Part shown: in pieces, positions 21,601 to 33,280 of the stretch
How positions within the stretch are numbered: position 1 is the first letter of the stretch
Layout: every line of letters starts with the position of its first letter
DNA from: Prochilodus magdalenae
Taxonomy: Eukaryota; Chordata; Actinopteri; Characiformes; Prochilodontidae
Length of the DNA stretch: 64,000 nucleotides
NCBI GenBank assembly: GCA_024036415.1
Contig: JAMWET010000768.1
Location: 32,501-96,500, forward strand
Direction of reading: 5' to 3'
Translations under genes and position numbers: made by a program
The notes under the pieces: generated by a model
Told to the model about the DNA's origin: nothing
Seen by the model: the letters and a program-made list of their open reading frames with translations, nothing else
Database searches by the model: none

Positions 21601-24600
21601 TTTTTCTTAAATAAATAAAGTCTTAAATAATAAAACGTTCTCTTAACTATGTTTTCTCTCACCTTGTTTGCTTCTATTGCCAATTTGATTTCAGCCTTTT
21701 ACCTTTACATTATATATGATCAGCTGCACCGAAAAATGAAGGCCACCCTTAATGTTTATCTGAGTGAACATATAGACTGAATGGATTATCAATTAAACTC
21801 AGTTTACCAACAGGCCTTAATATTTTATTACCTGATTTCACATCATGACTGTGAACAAAGAGCAGGTGGATTACAAAGTGATGAGAATTCTTTTACAGCA
21901 TCAAACGGAAACTACTGATACATAGAGTATTTAAAAAGGTCAGTCAAAAATCAAATGCAGTTCCCAATCCCAAACATGGAGGAACTCATCTGGCCTCATT
22001 CATGAAAGGCTTGGTGAGTGAACCATGAAGTCCCATGAAATGCTAAACCGTGCCGTGACACCTTCACGGTAAACTGGTGGACAGAAATGACTGGACACTA
22101 AAGCAGCTGAAAATCACATCCGAGGAAATATACCCACTCGCTGCCGTCAAATGAAATGGATCTGAATTAAACATGATTGACCAACACATTAAAATATATA
22201 CTTTATACTTGACTTGGCCTCTTATCTGTTCTTATCATGGTGACTAGAGTGCACTGCAATTGAACACAAGTCCTCTAAACCTTATTTTGCCCGCCAAGCT
22301 GATGGGGATGGTCTCGGTTAAGTGAATGAGTGCAACTGAATGAAGATGAAATTGACCTCCTTCAGTTCCTCCTTTACGTATACCTGATGCACTGAATTGT
22401 AGGAGTCCTGGATGGAGACAGTGGAGTGAATTTATATATAACTGGCTCCAGGGAAATACGGTTGGATAGTGTCAGGCCACCAACACACTGATGAAGCCAT
22501 CTCCAGGCATTTAAGGTTCAACTTTTGAGTGTGCATGGAGGCAGGGAATAAGGGCCATCCCAAATACATCAGTGTCAGTGTAGAAATCCAGTCAATCACT
22601 TTAGGCTTGCTGGGTAAAGCTGGGTGGCTATGACACAGACTGGGGAGTAGGTGTGTTTTTTCCAAAGCAGAGACAATAGAAAGAGCACTGCAACAGATGA
22701 TGGATGGATGATAACAAAAGCACATCAAATGCACTACAAAAATGCTGAAAATTGATATGCAAAGCAATGGCAGCGACTACAGGAAGTTGCCAGCGAGAGA
22801 ATCAAGACTGAGCAACAACAGAGCAGGAGCCGGATTCACAAAACATTTCCTAAAACTTCTACACAATCTTAAGACAAACACTGAGAAGTTCATAGGAATG
22901 TTCTTAAGTACCATCCTCCAAAAAAAAAAGCCCAGAAACACCCCAAAACACAACCATACCAAGGTCTCTTATATACCCTTTAAAAGTATTAAATGGTTTC
23001 ATAAGAAGGTAATAAGTTATACATCATGTAACCTTTTCAAATCGGTTAACAGCCGACCATACACAAAACAAGACACTGCATATCTTTAAGAACACAACCA
23101 TCTCGGAAATGGCACTTAGAATTGTTCCTGGAAAAAGTTCCTGTATAGGTTTTGAAGAGTAAAGTTTCTAGAGATGTTTGGAAATCCGGCACCAGGTTTA
23201 AACAGTGAACAGAAAAATGGGAGGTAAAACAGGGACAGGGAAGTTCCTCAGTAAACGGGTCGATGACGCAGGTTGGCCACAACCGCACGGACAAAGTCAC
23301 CAGTAGTGCTGTAACCACCAAGATCTAGCGTCTTCACCTGAGACACACACATACAAGCATGGACTGTGAGGGCAGAAGAGCACTACACTTCCATAAAATC
23401 TGCAAATAAACGGCAAATTAAAAGCACGGGACACGGCATTCAGCCCTGAGGGGCACAGTCCCGTTATAGCATTCAGCATGCAAAGCACGTAAACCAAATC
23501 TCAAATAATCTGCTGCTGATGATGACGGTGGTGGGGGTGGCGGTAGTGATGCCAGGCTAAAGGGTAGCTATAAGCAATAGTGTGCTGTGTAAGCCCAACA
23601 GGAACACATGCCTTCTAAGATCCAGTATGTACTGTCATACTGAAATGCTGTCATTAGCGTTTGCCCAAAGCAAAAAGGTTATTTTCAAAAAGTTTTTTTA
23701 ATCTTATTTTTATTTTTAAAGTCTACATGCTTATTTCTTTATTCCTTGGGACTTGTAAATATTATATACACGGACTAACCATAAGCTTGCTGTTTGTCAA
23801 CACTGATAAGCACGCACTCATTCTAGACGTGAGTTTAATCATTTCACATTTAGACTGTGTCTCGAATCACATCCAAAATCTGTATACTGTAAAACTGAAT
23901 TCAGACACCGGTTAGGACCCTAGATGTGGAAACACTGAGACACTGACCACTCATTTGCCTGTAACATGGATGCAGACATCACCAACACCGACAGTCATTT
24001 TTTGGGATTAACCTAAGATTTTATCAAGATAATTTTTGTTTTAACAATGGCAAAATATTTTCCAGTGTGTGAAAAGTTGAACTGCAATAGGTGAAAACTG
24101 CTAGCCCTTTTCCCCGTGTTCCAAGATACTGTTATACATGCCATGTGAAAAAGCTGAACTGCAATCAGAGGTGAAAACTGCTAGCCCTTTACCAGCCACT
24201 CCTAGCTCGAGTTAGCATAAACTGTACAATCTGTGCTGATTTTGGTATGCAGGTTTCAGAGTACCTGGGGCTGAAATTCAACAAACAACAACTCCTCTGT
24301 AGTGCACAATGCACTGACTCGCACACATGCAGACAACTGTGATCTTACCTTGCCCTGTTTAATGACTCTTTTAACAGCTTCAGACACCATGTTAGAATGA
24401 TACTCCAAGCTGTAGCACAAAAATGAATGAAAGGCACAGATTTATTTACATGAATTAAATAGCACACTTGATATTTTGTCATCATGTTAAAGCTTGTGTC
24501 TTATTTTTAGATTCGGAACACTGAAGTAATACACAGCTAATGGTTCAACAACAAATCAGATGTACAGTTTCACAAGTAGTTGACCAGCCAAGACATGTCT

Positions 24601-27600
24601 GATGCCCAAATTCTGCTTCTTTCTAGGGCCTCATGGCTCCAGCACTAAACTGGGAAGCAAACTGTGGACACCAAACATGTCTTTATTGACAAAATTGGAA
24701 AAATCAAACATGTATTTTTGCACATTTGACTTTGAGCTTTTGTGAAAACTTCTAGATGTGTTCTAAAGTAAAAGCGGACCAATCGAGAGGTACAAAGCAG
24801 ATGTGTGTGATAACAGTGGTGATGAACTCACTTGAGATGCCTGAGCATGTTAGCAGCACTAAGAAGCATAGCGGTGGGGTTTGCAATGTTTCTTCCTACG
24901 GCCTGTGCAAACGGGTGCCTAGCCCCCTGAGAGAGAGAGATAGAGAAAGAAAGAGAGAGAGAGAGAGAAAATATATAGTAAGTATAGAATATAATAGAGC
25001 TGTTAATAAAATGCTTTATTTCTTTAAAACAAACTAAAACATACTACTCGGATTTCAAACAGAATCCCAAAGCAGCACTGGGATACAGTGCAAAAATATA
25101 TGGGATGCAGTGATATTCAATTTCTTTGAATTTTCTTTTCCTTTTTTTTGGTTGATCCGATAACAGATTATTACTACATTGTTGTGGTTGATACTGATAT
25201 TTTTTTTTTTTAAATATCAGTTTTTACATTTTTTCCAATTTACCTTTTTCCATTAAAAAAAATTATACATTATAATCCATATATGGGCTGCTGTAAAAAA
25301 TTGGATCAGTAAAAAATTATACACAGAAATAAAGCAGGTTAATTAGAGATGTCAAATACTCTAAACATAAGTTTAAATTGGATTTCATGCTTTAACCTCA
25401 TTTAAAAGGGTAAGGATCTACATTTAAGTTTTAGGTACAGGCAACAATCTTGATTTATAAATACTAAAACTATTCTCGCGTCTAACTGCTTTCATTATAC
25501 AATTTACTGGCATAATCCATAAAAACTCTCAGTAAGTACATTATTCTACCCGTAAACATGTAACGGCTAGCAATAAGCCACCACAGTCTTTCTTGCTGTA
25601 GGTATGCAGCCAGTGCAAAATAATAATAGTAATGAAAAAACTATCGGTTGTAATATCTGCTAAAATTCCAATATCGGAACGATGATAACTGAACAAACAA
25701 AAGTTTTAACATTGGAAAATATTATATCGGCTGACGATATTTTGTGCATCACTAAAAATATCTACATTTTATTCATTCTGCTCCTTTTGTTACTCTCTAC
25801 AAATAAGTGTCATGCCCCCACTGCAATGCTAATCCAGGTGGATCTTGTCCTAGTTTGTTTCAATAAATGTTTATACACCAGCATCAGCAAACAGACACAT
25901 AAATAAAGGGCCCTTAAAAATGTTAGGATCTGGTCCAGTACCGATCTTTCAGAAAGAATCACAACACTGCAGGCGCACTCGCAGTTGATGGTTTCAAGAA
26001 CTGAAGCTCTGGCACTGACCGTTTCAAACACAGCATATTCTGCACTGTAGCTTTCTCCTGGTACCACTCCAGCTCCGCCCACCAGGCCTGCTGCCAGGTT
26101 ATCGATGATGTTGCCATAGAGGTTGGGCATCACCAGGACATCAAACTGATACGGGTTCTGGACCAGCTGAAAACCAAAGCACAAACCGCTCAGCAAACCG
26201 AACAATAATTTTTGGATATTTGACAGAACTAAGGTTTTGAGTTTCGGTGGAGTAAATAGCAGTGACAGTGGCTGGATACTACATGCGTACCTGCATGCAG
26301 CAGTTATCGATGATGACGTTCTCATATTTGATCTTGGGGTAAAGCTCAGCAACCTCAGCACAGCTTTGAAGGAAGAGCCCGTCTCCAAGTTTCCTGTTGA
26401 GATCACAGAGGGAGAGACCAGTCTGAGAGGTAGGTACACACACACACAAACACATGGCTAAAAGTCTTGACACTCTGTTTAATCCAAATACCAAAGAAGG
26501 AGAAAAAAAAATAATAAATCTGAATGTGGAGCTATGATTCCTCTTAAGCCCGAGACCAGGACACTATTCACTAGTGTTACAGGGCCCATTTCATGGAAAA
26601 CTAAATTTCCTTCACTTATCAATTTCCTTCAAAAAAAAAAAAAGTACCTAAGTAATGTGTAGGCCTAGACATTGTTTATGTTTCAACATTTGCCAGTCAT
26701 AAATACATACGCAAGACACTGGCCTTTCGATTTACTCACATGATGTTGGCCTTGTGTACGGCTGTTACTTTGCTGCGGCCCTTTTTGGTGGCGTAGTCGA
26801 AGGCAAACTTGGCGATGCGTCGAGATTTTTCCCTGGTGATGATCTTCAGACACTCCACCACCCCTGCCACACTCTGTAGACCACAAAACAATCATCATCT
26901 GACCTGTAATAAGCTGGCCCTTTGGACAGAATATAAACAATCCACGCACTTTACATATGAAAAAACCCAATTACAGGCAAAGACCACAGGCTATAACCAG
27001 GTTTCATTAAACCTTAGGATAACGTTATTTCTCCAGGCTTCTACCTCATGTTCCAGTGAACTGTATTCCCCCTCTGTCTGTTCACGGATGATCACCAGGT
27101 CCAGATTATTGTGGCGTGTGCTGTAACCGGGCAGGCTATTCACGTGCACCACATTAGCAAACAGGTCCAGTTTCCTCCTGTAAGAACAAACGGCAATTTA
27201 CAGTTAACATCTCGTTCGCTTCAGCATGAACTGCACCAGCTTTAATTTATAAAAGTTAAGTCACTTTAAAATCTGCACTGTCAAGTAACCTTCAGCAATT
27301 ATCCAGTGGTTTATTATGAATGTAAAAAAAATAAAATAAAATAAAAATTCTGGTTCCTTCTACTTCTGATCAGCTCTGAAAAATGGACTATGCCATATAT
27401 GTGGTTTTGATAGCTCAGCGGCTAACACCATTACCCGCCAGGGAACCACCACTACATCTGGGTCCCGGTCTGGGTGACTATGCTTAGCTACACCAATAAG
27501 AGTCCTTGACTCAAGACTCCTAACACTACATTGATCTACCTGTAATATGATTAACCGTGTAAGTCACTCTGGATAAGAGCGTCAGCTAAATGCCATAAAC

Positions 27601-30600
27601 GTAAATGCATTAAACTCTGACTACTGCCATTAATTCTATATGGCCATCTTTCCTGCTGTGAATCTGAGGGAGATGTGTTTAGTGGATGGTTGTGGATCCA
27701 CTGTTTCAGTTATGAATTACAATGCAATGCTATTAGAAGGCATTCATTGCCAAAATCTCCTGTTTTTATGACCGCAATACGTGAAATGGTGTGAATGAAG
27801 CATGACCTTAGTCTCATCTCATAGGATGCCAGTTCTCCTTTGTACTCCATTGGTGTGTGAATCTTTCCTGTGATAAGACACAAACATACACAACACCTTA
27901 TTTGACAGTAACCCATTTTAAACAATCGTTTCCAATCGCCTCCAATATCATGCACCTCTCTCTCTCTCTTTTTTTTTTTTTTTTACCTTTTATGGCAACC
28001 CTGTTGTTCTTCATGGAAGTAAGAACCTGATTCAGCTTCTCCTCACTGGCCATGTTCTGCACCTCGCTCAGGTGGAACTCCTCAAACTCCACAGGTACAT
28101 CACCTGCCTGAAGGGGGGAGAGGAGGGGAGGTCAGAAATGAATCACCAACCATGAAGACCCCACAAGGCAGTGAGTACAGAATAAACAGGCACCAGGACA
28201 CATCACTCAGGCAAGCCTGTTAGTTATCTTATCTTAAGCCTCTAGACAAACGTCCCTCTGTGCAGCGGTTCACTCCACTACAGATGAGCAGAAGGTTAGG
28301 GAGAGATGAAATGTCTGTGGCTTAAGCTGAGCTGGTACAGAGAATGTACACGTAAAAGACATAACAGTTGAATCAAACACCCCATCCCTTTACCAAGTAC
28401 CCATATAATCTGTCCATGTAATGTGTATTAAATACACACTTTGCTTTTCATCCACTTCTCAGGAGACTTCAGATAAGCTGGCCAATGGAGGAGACATTCA
28501 AAATGGTATATTTAGGATTTAGATGAGGCCATTCACTCTCCAAGTAGAGAGTTTAGGGCCATTTAACGCCATTTGTGCTTTCACACAGAGGAATTTGTCT
28601 TCTGCATACACATCATTTGCAATAACATACCCAATGTGAGAGAAGGTGTGGTATAGCCAGATGATCATTATCTCTCACATACACCATATGTATTCCATTA
28701 GCTTTATTCCCTTAGTACATTAAATTCCGACTAACATACTAAGAGGTTTAGGCACTTAATCATGACTTTCAGGTGGACTCTGTGTGAAAGGGATCACAAA
28801 TCAGCTACTTCGTTTCATTCGAAGTGTAGCGAGCTAGCTACTCCTCTAACTCCAAGTGTGGGCCTTATCTGCTGGCCACAGTGAGTTATTGTTCAAGTGA
28901 TCTCGAAGTTGCATACCAACTTTTTTGTATGTCTCCAGGTGTAAGGGGTTTCTAAAAAAACATATTTGAGCTTCCTTCCCCTTCATTAATTATGCATGTA
29001 TGTTAACACTTTTTTGTTTATTCCTATCACAATTAGGTGTAACCAAGGCATTGTAACTTCTTTGTCTGCTGTGAACCAATGGAAGGTGACAACACCCCAT
29101 TGGGGAGATATATAGCCTTTTGTAACTTGGTCAACCTTCGGAGATCTCTGGGTATTTGCCAGGAGCTTCTCCCCGGCCGAAAGCTTTGCAAAAAATATAT
29201 TACTCTGGAGCATTAATTGTGACTCTGTGATTTCACTGATTCCTACTTATTTAGACAACTTCCACCACAAAGGTCATGTGGATTTTGAAATCAGTTTGGA
29301 GCAAATGGTTTGGGATGATCATCAGTTATGCATCATTAGCTTTAAATGACTGTTTAAGCTTGTTACAACACATTTTACCCAACACTTATTTAGGACTGAA
29401 GAAACTACGTTTGATCAGAGAGGTGTGCTTTCCCTTTATGACAGCAAACCTACTATAGACAGGTTCAGATCTTAGCCATATGATGACAAACTAATTAAAC
29501 AGCTCTGGAAAAATGTACGAGACCACCTCAAAATGATCACTTTCTCTAGGTGTACAGTTGAGCAGTTCTGTTTTATTCTCTACACTGAGATCTATATTAT
29601 CAGATATTGTATTAGATCTGTTTAGAAAATCACTAATGACCTCCAGACACCTGTTTTTAGAACCATGCTCGCTGTGCGTTTCACCCCAGCCCCCGCTCGC
29701 CAGTCTCTCTGTAGGTTACTTGAGGTCATCTTGCGGTGGTTAAGGGACATTGGAATGAGGTAGCGCTCATCATGGTCAGTAGAGAGGGGGTTTGGCCCTC
29801 TGCCAGTCTGTAGCTGTGTTGTCCTGTGTGTTTGCTGCTTGAGCTTGTTCTTATGAACCAGACGCTCACTGTATCTGCCAGTAAAGCTAGAACCCAACCT
29901 TCTGTTCCTTTTTAAGAACCTGCTGTACATGTGGAGATGCTGATTTAAGAAGAAACTGGAGTGGTCTCTTATTTATTTCCAGAGCTGTATACTGTGTAGC
30001 TGTACTACCCATCTGCCACGACTCCTTTCCCCTTTGCCCCCCACTTGTGTACACATCCTACCTTAAAAACCTCTTTGACTGCGGTCATGAGCTCAGGTCC
30101 GACCCCATCACCCGGCACCATGGTAACCTTGAAGGTGCTGTCCGCTCGTGCTGGAGGAGATTCCACGGTACCATTCTGATTTGCCGTCAGGCTCATAGAG
30201 CGGACACACAGTGGCTGTAACCGTGCACCACTCAGGCCCTGCATAGGTCAGAGGACAAAAGGTCATTGAAGGTTGAAAGGTCAAGCCGCCTGCTGTAAAA
30301 TGAAGCAACATGGAGGAGGCTCTCCACAACACAAATATGATCCGGAGAATGGCAGAATTCTTTTCACTGGAAAAGCGAGAACAAAGAATAGGAGATCTGT
30401 GCAACTTATCAGCTCAGAGCAGATAGCTAACAGCATGCTGACAGACATGTAGACTATAAGGGATGCTGGCCTGAAGATTTCATCTCACAGACAAAGCAAG
30501 CAGAACTAAAGTTTAGAGAACGAAGCCACAGAATTGCTCACTTGAGGTGCATGGCAGCCTAAAGAAAAGCAATCACAAATGGGGCATATCATAAGTACTT

Positions 30601-32238
30601 TCTTTCTTTCTTTCTTTCGGGTCTCTTACATAAAGAAACCAAGAAAATGCATCTGCCCATATCTTCTCCTTGGTAACTTGGCTTCTGAGGGTAAATGGCA
30701 CCTTAGTAAACGTCTATATCAGCAAATAGCTGAATATAAACACAGAATATAATCTCATTGAGAATTGTTTTTTTGAATGCACCATTCTAGAGAAACCTGA
30801 ATATTCCACAAAGGAGGAGACAGGAAGCAGATGACTCGAGTTTAATGCTTCCGAAAACTCTCTCACAAAGTTACTCTGTGAAATGGTTAGGTATATGCTG
30901 CCTGACACGTTGTTTATGATGGATTTGTGATGAACTTTCACCATAAGAAGTCCATTCATGGTGGAGGGGTACATGTAGGGCGGTGTAAGGCAAAACAGTC
31001 CCCAGGAGAAAACTTATCTCAGATTTTTGCCATCATCAAAATAGGTGTCTTGTGACAGGGAAGAGGGAATAAAAGGCTGGTTCCCATCACCACCACTGTA
31101 AAGAACTGTAAATTTACCCAACACCCCAAAGACTGTTAGGTAAACAAAAGCTTTAAAACAATTAAAATGTATTCTATGGAAGACCATTTCCAACATTTAA
31201 AGAAAAAAAATCTCATAATTATCACTTAGCATTTCATATTTGACTTACTCTCATAATTATGATTTAGCATTTCATAATTATGACTTAGCATCTCATAGTT
31301 ATGACTTGATGCATTTCATAATTATGACTTTGCATGTCATATTTGACCTACTCTCATAATTGACTTAGCATTTCATAATTATGACTTAGCATCTGACAGT
31401 TATGACTTGAGGCATTTCATAATTATGACTTTGCATGTCATATTTGACTTACTCTCATAATTGACTTAGCATTTCATAATTATGACTTAGCATCTGACAA
31501 TTATGACTTAGCATTTCATAATAACGACTTAGCATCTGATAGTTATGACTTAGCATTTTATAATTATGACTTTACATGACATGTTTGATGTTCTCTCATA
31601 ATTATGACTTTGTATACCATAATTATGATTTTACTTGTCATTACTGACCTAGCATCTGACAGTTATGACTTTGCATCTCATAATTATGACTTACTATACG
31701 GCCTTTTGTGGCAGAAAGGTGCTTTTCGTATTTTAATTTGGACATGAACATTTTTGCATTCTCTAGAACTACTCCAGACATCTCTAGCTCTTGGTTTTGC
31801 CCTTTAGCAGAGCCTGAACTCGAGTGACGTGGTTAGCCTTACAATAAGCATGTAGCTTAGACGCGATGCTCTGAAACAAAACTCACAAACAAACCAGCAC
31901 GTTCAAGCAGAGACTGGCTAGCAGCACACTTTCTTTCTCGACCTGTCAGAAGAATTGAGCCTCATTTTTGTCAACTCGGCTTTCTCTACTGATGTGTCCG
32001 CTGAAACTAAATTAGCTCCCCTGCTAACGTTTCCCAGCACAGCCAATGGTGATGTAGCTGCATTAGCCATCAGTCACGAGCTACTGTTTACGAAACATGA
32101 CAGTCCATACCGTCTTGAATACATTTCCAGCTTAAAACAGGCCTAACGGTGCTGGGTTCCAGCGTGTTTACAGGGAGGAAGCTCCACACTCACCTTGGTC
32201 AATGATACAATGCTTCTCCTCAAGGCGGCAGCCATCAT
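18607..32238 (-). CDS. idh3b: idh3b: NAD-dependent isocitrate dehydrogenase beta subunit, mitochondrial (gene span, two alternative last exons)
   Basis: Regulatory/structural beta subunit of the mitochondrial matrix heterotetramer that oxidises isocitrate to 2-oxoglutarate with NAD+ in the TCA cycle. Ten shared coding exons: 32238-32194, 30238-30062, 28107-27987, 27867-27807, 27177-27045, 26873-26740, 26393-26291, 26166-26020, 24926-24832 and 24409-24349. The last exon is either 23337-23248 (388 aa in total) or 18684-18607 (384 aa); the human protein is about 385 aa. All junctions are GT-AG and phases join. The N-terminus is basic and serine-rich, like a mitochondrial presequence. The fold begins at [16 protein letters not shown]. 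The isocitrate/isopropylmalate dehydrogenase signature reads [13 protein letters not shown], with Asn where catalytic alpha subunits have Asp, which fits beta rather than alpha. It lies in tandem with the P2X and GST genes on the same strand. Confidence 0.96.
18841..19654 (-). mobile_element. internally deleted Tc1/mariner element with matched ends
   Basis: The left end CACTATATGGACAAAAGTAC then TGGGACACCT and the right end AGGTGTGTCCCAATACTTTT then GGCCAGATAGTG are inverted repeats with few mismatches, each next to TA. The interior keeps transposase N-terminal complement (CACTTTTCAATAATAGCACT, GTCGATCGTGGAATAT, GGCTTGTTGGAACAGTGGCA). 814 bp and non-coding. It lies between the two alternative idh3b terminal exons. 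Confidence 0.85.
19795..20220 (-). mobile_element. Tc1/mariner transposase C-terminal relic
   Basis: The minus strand encodes [20 protein letters not shown], then [20 protein letters not shown], the region around the third catalytic residue. The expected Glu of NPIEHxW is lost (NASDRFW). Further 5' sequence (about 20025-20210) continues out of frame. Confidence 0.85.
20278..20925. repeat. 30-bp minisatellite, about 21-22 copies
   Basis: Unit CTTCACTGCACTTACAGTTG then GCCTGGGCAG. Variants alternate (ACTGC/ATCAC/ATCGC/ACTCC), suggesting higher-order amplification. It begins about 60 bp after a Tc1 relic and lies between the alternative idh3b terminal exons. Period 30 gives repeated decapeptide frames that are not genes. 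Confidence 0.95.
21200..21365. repeat. fragment of a dispersed fish repeat
   Basis: GTTCTATTGTGAATAAAA and TTGCAAATCATTGTATTCTA then TTTTATTTACATTTAA resemble the end of a widespread non-autonomous DNA element in fish. The terminal motif itself is not preserved. Confidence 0.4.
21500..21582 (-). mobile_element. short 3'-end copy of the LINE family at 3.9-5.6 kb
   Basis: A (GATA)n tract followed by TACTTTATTAATCCCAGAGG then GAAATTTACTGG, the same 3' tail in the same orientation as at 3913-3975. Extreme 5' truncation. Confidence 0.8.
21583..23247. other. probable idh3b exon 11a 3' UTR/flank, no gene seen
   Basis: Lies immediately 3' of the exon 11a stop on the minus strand. An AATAAA (minus) at about 21825-21830 is the closest I see, so the UTR could be long. 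No conserved frame. Confidence 0.4.
23248..23337 (-). CDS. idh3b: idh3b terminal exon 11a (proximal alternative)
   Basis: 90 nt including TGA. It encodes [20 protein letters not shown] followed by ANLRHRPVY. Acceptor CTCAG. It resembles the mammalian IDH3B isoform tail containing GGYSTTTDF. No AATAAA is visible close downstream; the nearest one I see on this strand is near 21826. The exon is in frame with exon 10. Confidence 0.92.
   Translation of the reverse strand: MKTLDLGGYSTTGDFVRAVVANLRHRPVY
24349..24409 (-). CDS. idh3b: idh3b coding exon 10 (last shared exon)
   Basis: 61 nt, phase 2 to 0. It encodes [20 protein letters not shown] and ends exactly at the codon boundary (AAG|GTAAGA). 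Either downstream terminal exon, both starting V-K/R-T, can therefore be joined in frame. Confidence 0.93.
24832..24926 (-). CDS. idh3b: idh3b coding exon 9
   Basis: 95 nt, phase 0 to 2. It encodes [19 protein letters not shown] and the helix [12 protein letters not shown], the NAD-side C-terminal helices. The acceptor follows a CT-rich tract (GA repeats on the plus strand at 24930-24968). Confidence 0.95.
26020..26166 (-). CDS. idh3b: idh3b coding exon 8 (family signature)
   Basis: 147 nt, phase 0 to 0. It encodes [19 protein letters not shown], then [19 protein letters not shown], ending EYAVFET. It covers the isocitrate/isopropylmalate dehydrogenase signature in its beta-type form. Acceptor TTCAG, donor ACG|GTCAGT. 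Confidence 0.96.
26291..26393 (-). CDS. idh3b: idh3b coding exon 7
   Basis: 103 nt, phase 2 to 0. It encodes [19 protein letters not shown], then [15 protein letters not shown]. The conserved DNCCMQ is where catalytic family members carry an Asp-rich metal-binding segment. Donor CAG|GTACGC. Confidence 0.95.
26740..26873 (-). CDS. idh3b: idh3b coding exon 6
   Basis: 134 nt, phase 0 to 2. It encodes [19 protein letters not shown] and continues to [11 protein letters not shown], the Lys-containing strand that contributes to the substrate region in this family. Donor CAT|GTGAGT. Confidence 0.95.
27045..27177 (-). CDS. idh3b: idh3b coding exon 5
   Basis: 133 nt, phase 2 to 0. It encodes [18 protein letters not shown], then [19 protein letters not shown], ending SSLEHE. 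This is the IDH core block containing the IREQTEGEY motif. Acceptor TACAG, donor GAG|GTAGAA. Confidence 0.95.
27403..27610 (+). mobile_element. tRNA-derived SINE in idh3b intron 4
   Basis: GATAGCTCAGCGGCTAACAC, then GGTCTGGGTGACTATGCT and the tail CTCTGGATAAGAGCGTCAGC TAAATGCCATAAACGTAAA. Antisense to the host gene. The head has diverged more than in the copy at 6281. Confidence 0.8.
27807..27867 (-). CDS. idh3b: idh3b coding exon 4
   Basis: 61 nt, phase 1 to 2. It encodes [19 protein letters not shown], the substrate-region loop with HTP and the Arg-containing MRLRR motif that continues into the next exon. Acceptor CACAG, donor AAG|GTCATG (a weaker donor than the others). Confidence 0.92.
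27987..28107 (-). CDS. idh3b: idh3b coding exon 3
   Basis: 121 nt, phase 0 to 1. It encodes [17 protein letters not shown] and then a helix ending NRVAIKG, matching the conserved IDH3B block. The donor (AAAG|GTAA) is followed in the transcript by a long poly-A run, a T-run on the plus strand at about 27970-27984. Confidence 0.93.
28510..28650 (+). repeat. dispersed repeat shared with the window's right end
   Basis: GATGAGGCCATTCACTCTCC, then AGTAGAGAGTTTAGGGCC and CACACAGAGGAATTTGTCTT CTGCAT match 63708-63787. Within idh3b intron 2. Confidence 0.55.
29500..29987. mobile_element. Tc1-type MITE with matched ends in idh3b intron 2
   Basis: The left end CAGCTCTGGAAAAATGTACG AGACCAC and the right end GTGGTCTCTTATTTATTTCC AGAGCTG are inverted repeats. 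488 bp; the interior is non-coding. Confidence 0.75.
30062..30238 (-). CDS. idh3b: idh3b coding exon 2
   Basis: 177 nt, phase 0 to 0, with acceptor CAG before 30238 and donor AAG|GTAGG. It completes the presequence ([17 protein letters not shown]) and opens the mature domain with the nucleotide-binding strand [16 protein letters not shown] and the helix ending VKEVFK. Confidence 0.93.
30598..30618. repeat. (TTTC)n microsatellite
   Basis: Five TTTC units in idh3b intron 1. Confidence 0.85.
31205..31695. repeat. degenerate minisatellite of about 21 bp in idh3b intron 1
   Basis: Units of the form TCATAATTATGACTTAGCATT (also ATCTGACAGTTATGACTT). Roughly 20 imperfect copies, strongly AT-rich. 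Confidence 0.85.
32194..32238 (-). CDS. idh3b: idh3b coding exon 1 (start and presequence)
   Basis: The first ATG is at 32238-32236, with a second ATG directly after it. It encodes [15 protein letters not shown], an Arg/Ser/Ala-rich mitochondrial targeting start. The donor after 32194 reads AAG|GTGAGT. The exon is 45 nt and ends in phase 0. Which of the two adjacent ATGs is used cannot be decided from the sequence. Confidence 0.85.
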
Positions 32239-32845
32239 GCACTGAGAAGGAAACGACTGGGAGGAAACGGTTATACCCAGCTGAGTGGCCGACTAGCGGC
32301 GCTGTTTACTTCACAAACGTCTTGTTTCTGATATTCTCATCACTTTAACCCACACATGTGCTAGCCCTATATTAAAGGCCACTAATATTCCAAGGTATGT
32401 ACCCAAAATATTTATAAAATGTTTGTTTTTTGAAACCCCGCTAGCTCACTAACTCTGAGTGGTCGTGATGAGTCGACTCTTTGAATGATCGGTTCTTTTA
32501 GGTGAACGCTGGGAGCCGAGTCGTATTGAGGAGCCTCTTGTTATCCTCAACACTTGTTGCTTCTCCTGTTTTTTTAGGTTCCGGGTTTGTTCTGGACGAT
32601 TTTGCGCAGTTACTGGGCCTTGTTCAGCCCAAATCCGATTTTTGGCATGCCCAGATTGTATCCAGAGTGTTTTTATGTTGTTCTTTTTATTATTTTGTAG
32701 TATGGACAGCAAGAATCCACATGAAATCAGATTTTTGAAAATGGTTTAAAATGCAATTCAATGTGATTTCTAGACTTCAGACTGCCAGCCCAAATCAGTG
32801 TTTGGCATACACAGACAATTTTTTGCTAGTCTGGATAGAAAAACA
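32239..32845. other. idh3b 5' flank, no further gene seen
   Basis: Upstream of the idh3b ATG. No CpG island, and no clear TATA or CCAAT element that I can assign. Confidence 0.4.
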
Positions 32846-33280
32846 TTGCAGTGACACTGATGTGATGCTGGTGTAAGTGGATCTGGACACCTCAGCATCA
32901 CTGCTGGACTAAGAATCATCCACCAACAAAAATGATCCGGCCAACAGAGTCCTGTGACCACTGATCAAGGACTAGAGGATAACAACACTGCACTGTGCAG
33001 CAGCAGCTATCGTCTATGCCTGTACACCTACAAGGTGTGATCCACGCACACCAGCACCATGTCAGTGTCCCTGCAGTGCTGAGAATGATCCACCACCCGT
33101 ATAAACCTGCTCTGGGGTGGTCCTGTGGGGGTCCTGACCACAAAGGAACAGGTTACCAAAGTATACAGAGAAACAGATGGACTACAGTCTGTAACTGTAT
33201 AACTACGAGGTGCACCTATGTGGTAAGCTGATGAAACAGGCGATGAGTGCAGACTATTCATTTTAATATTATGGCTCATC
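32846..33280. mobile_element. dispersed repeat, partial copy of the foldback-like family
   Basis: Shares CACCAGCACCATGTCAGTGT, CAGTGCTGAGAATGATCCAC, GGTGGTCCTGTGGGGGTCCT and AGAGAAACAGATGGACTACA with 48700-49490. Confidence 0.7.

Noticed and set aside
32280..32300. CTCF-like GGCCGACTAGCGGCGCTG near the idh3b start
   Set aside because: The spacing between the two halves of the core is off by one base, so the match is poor.
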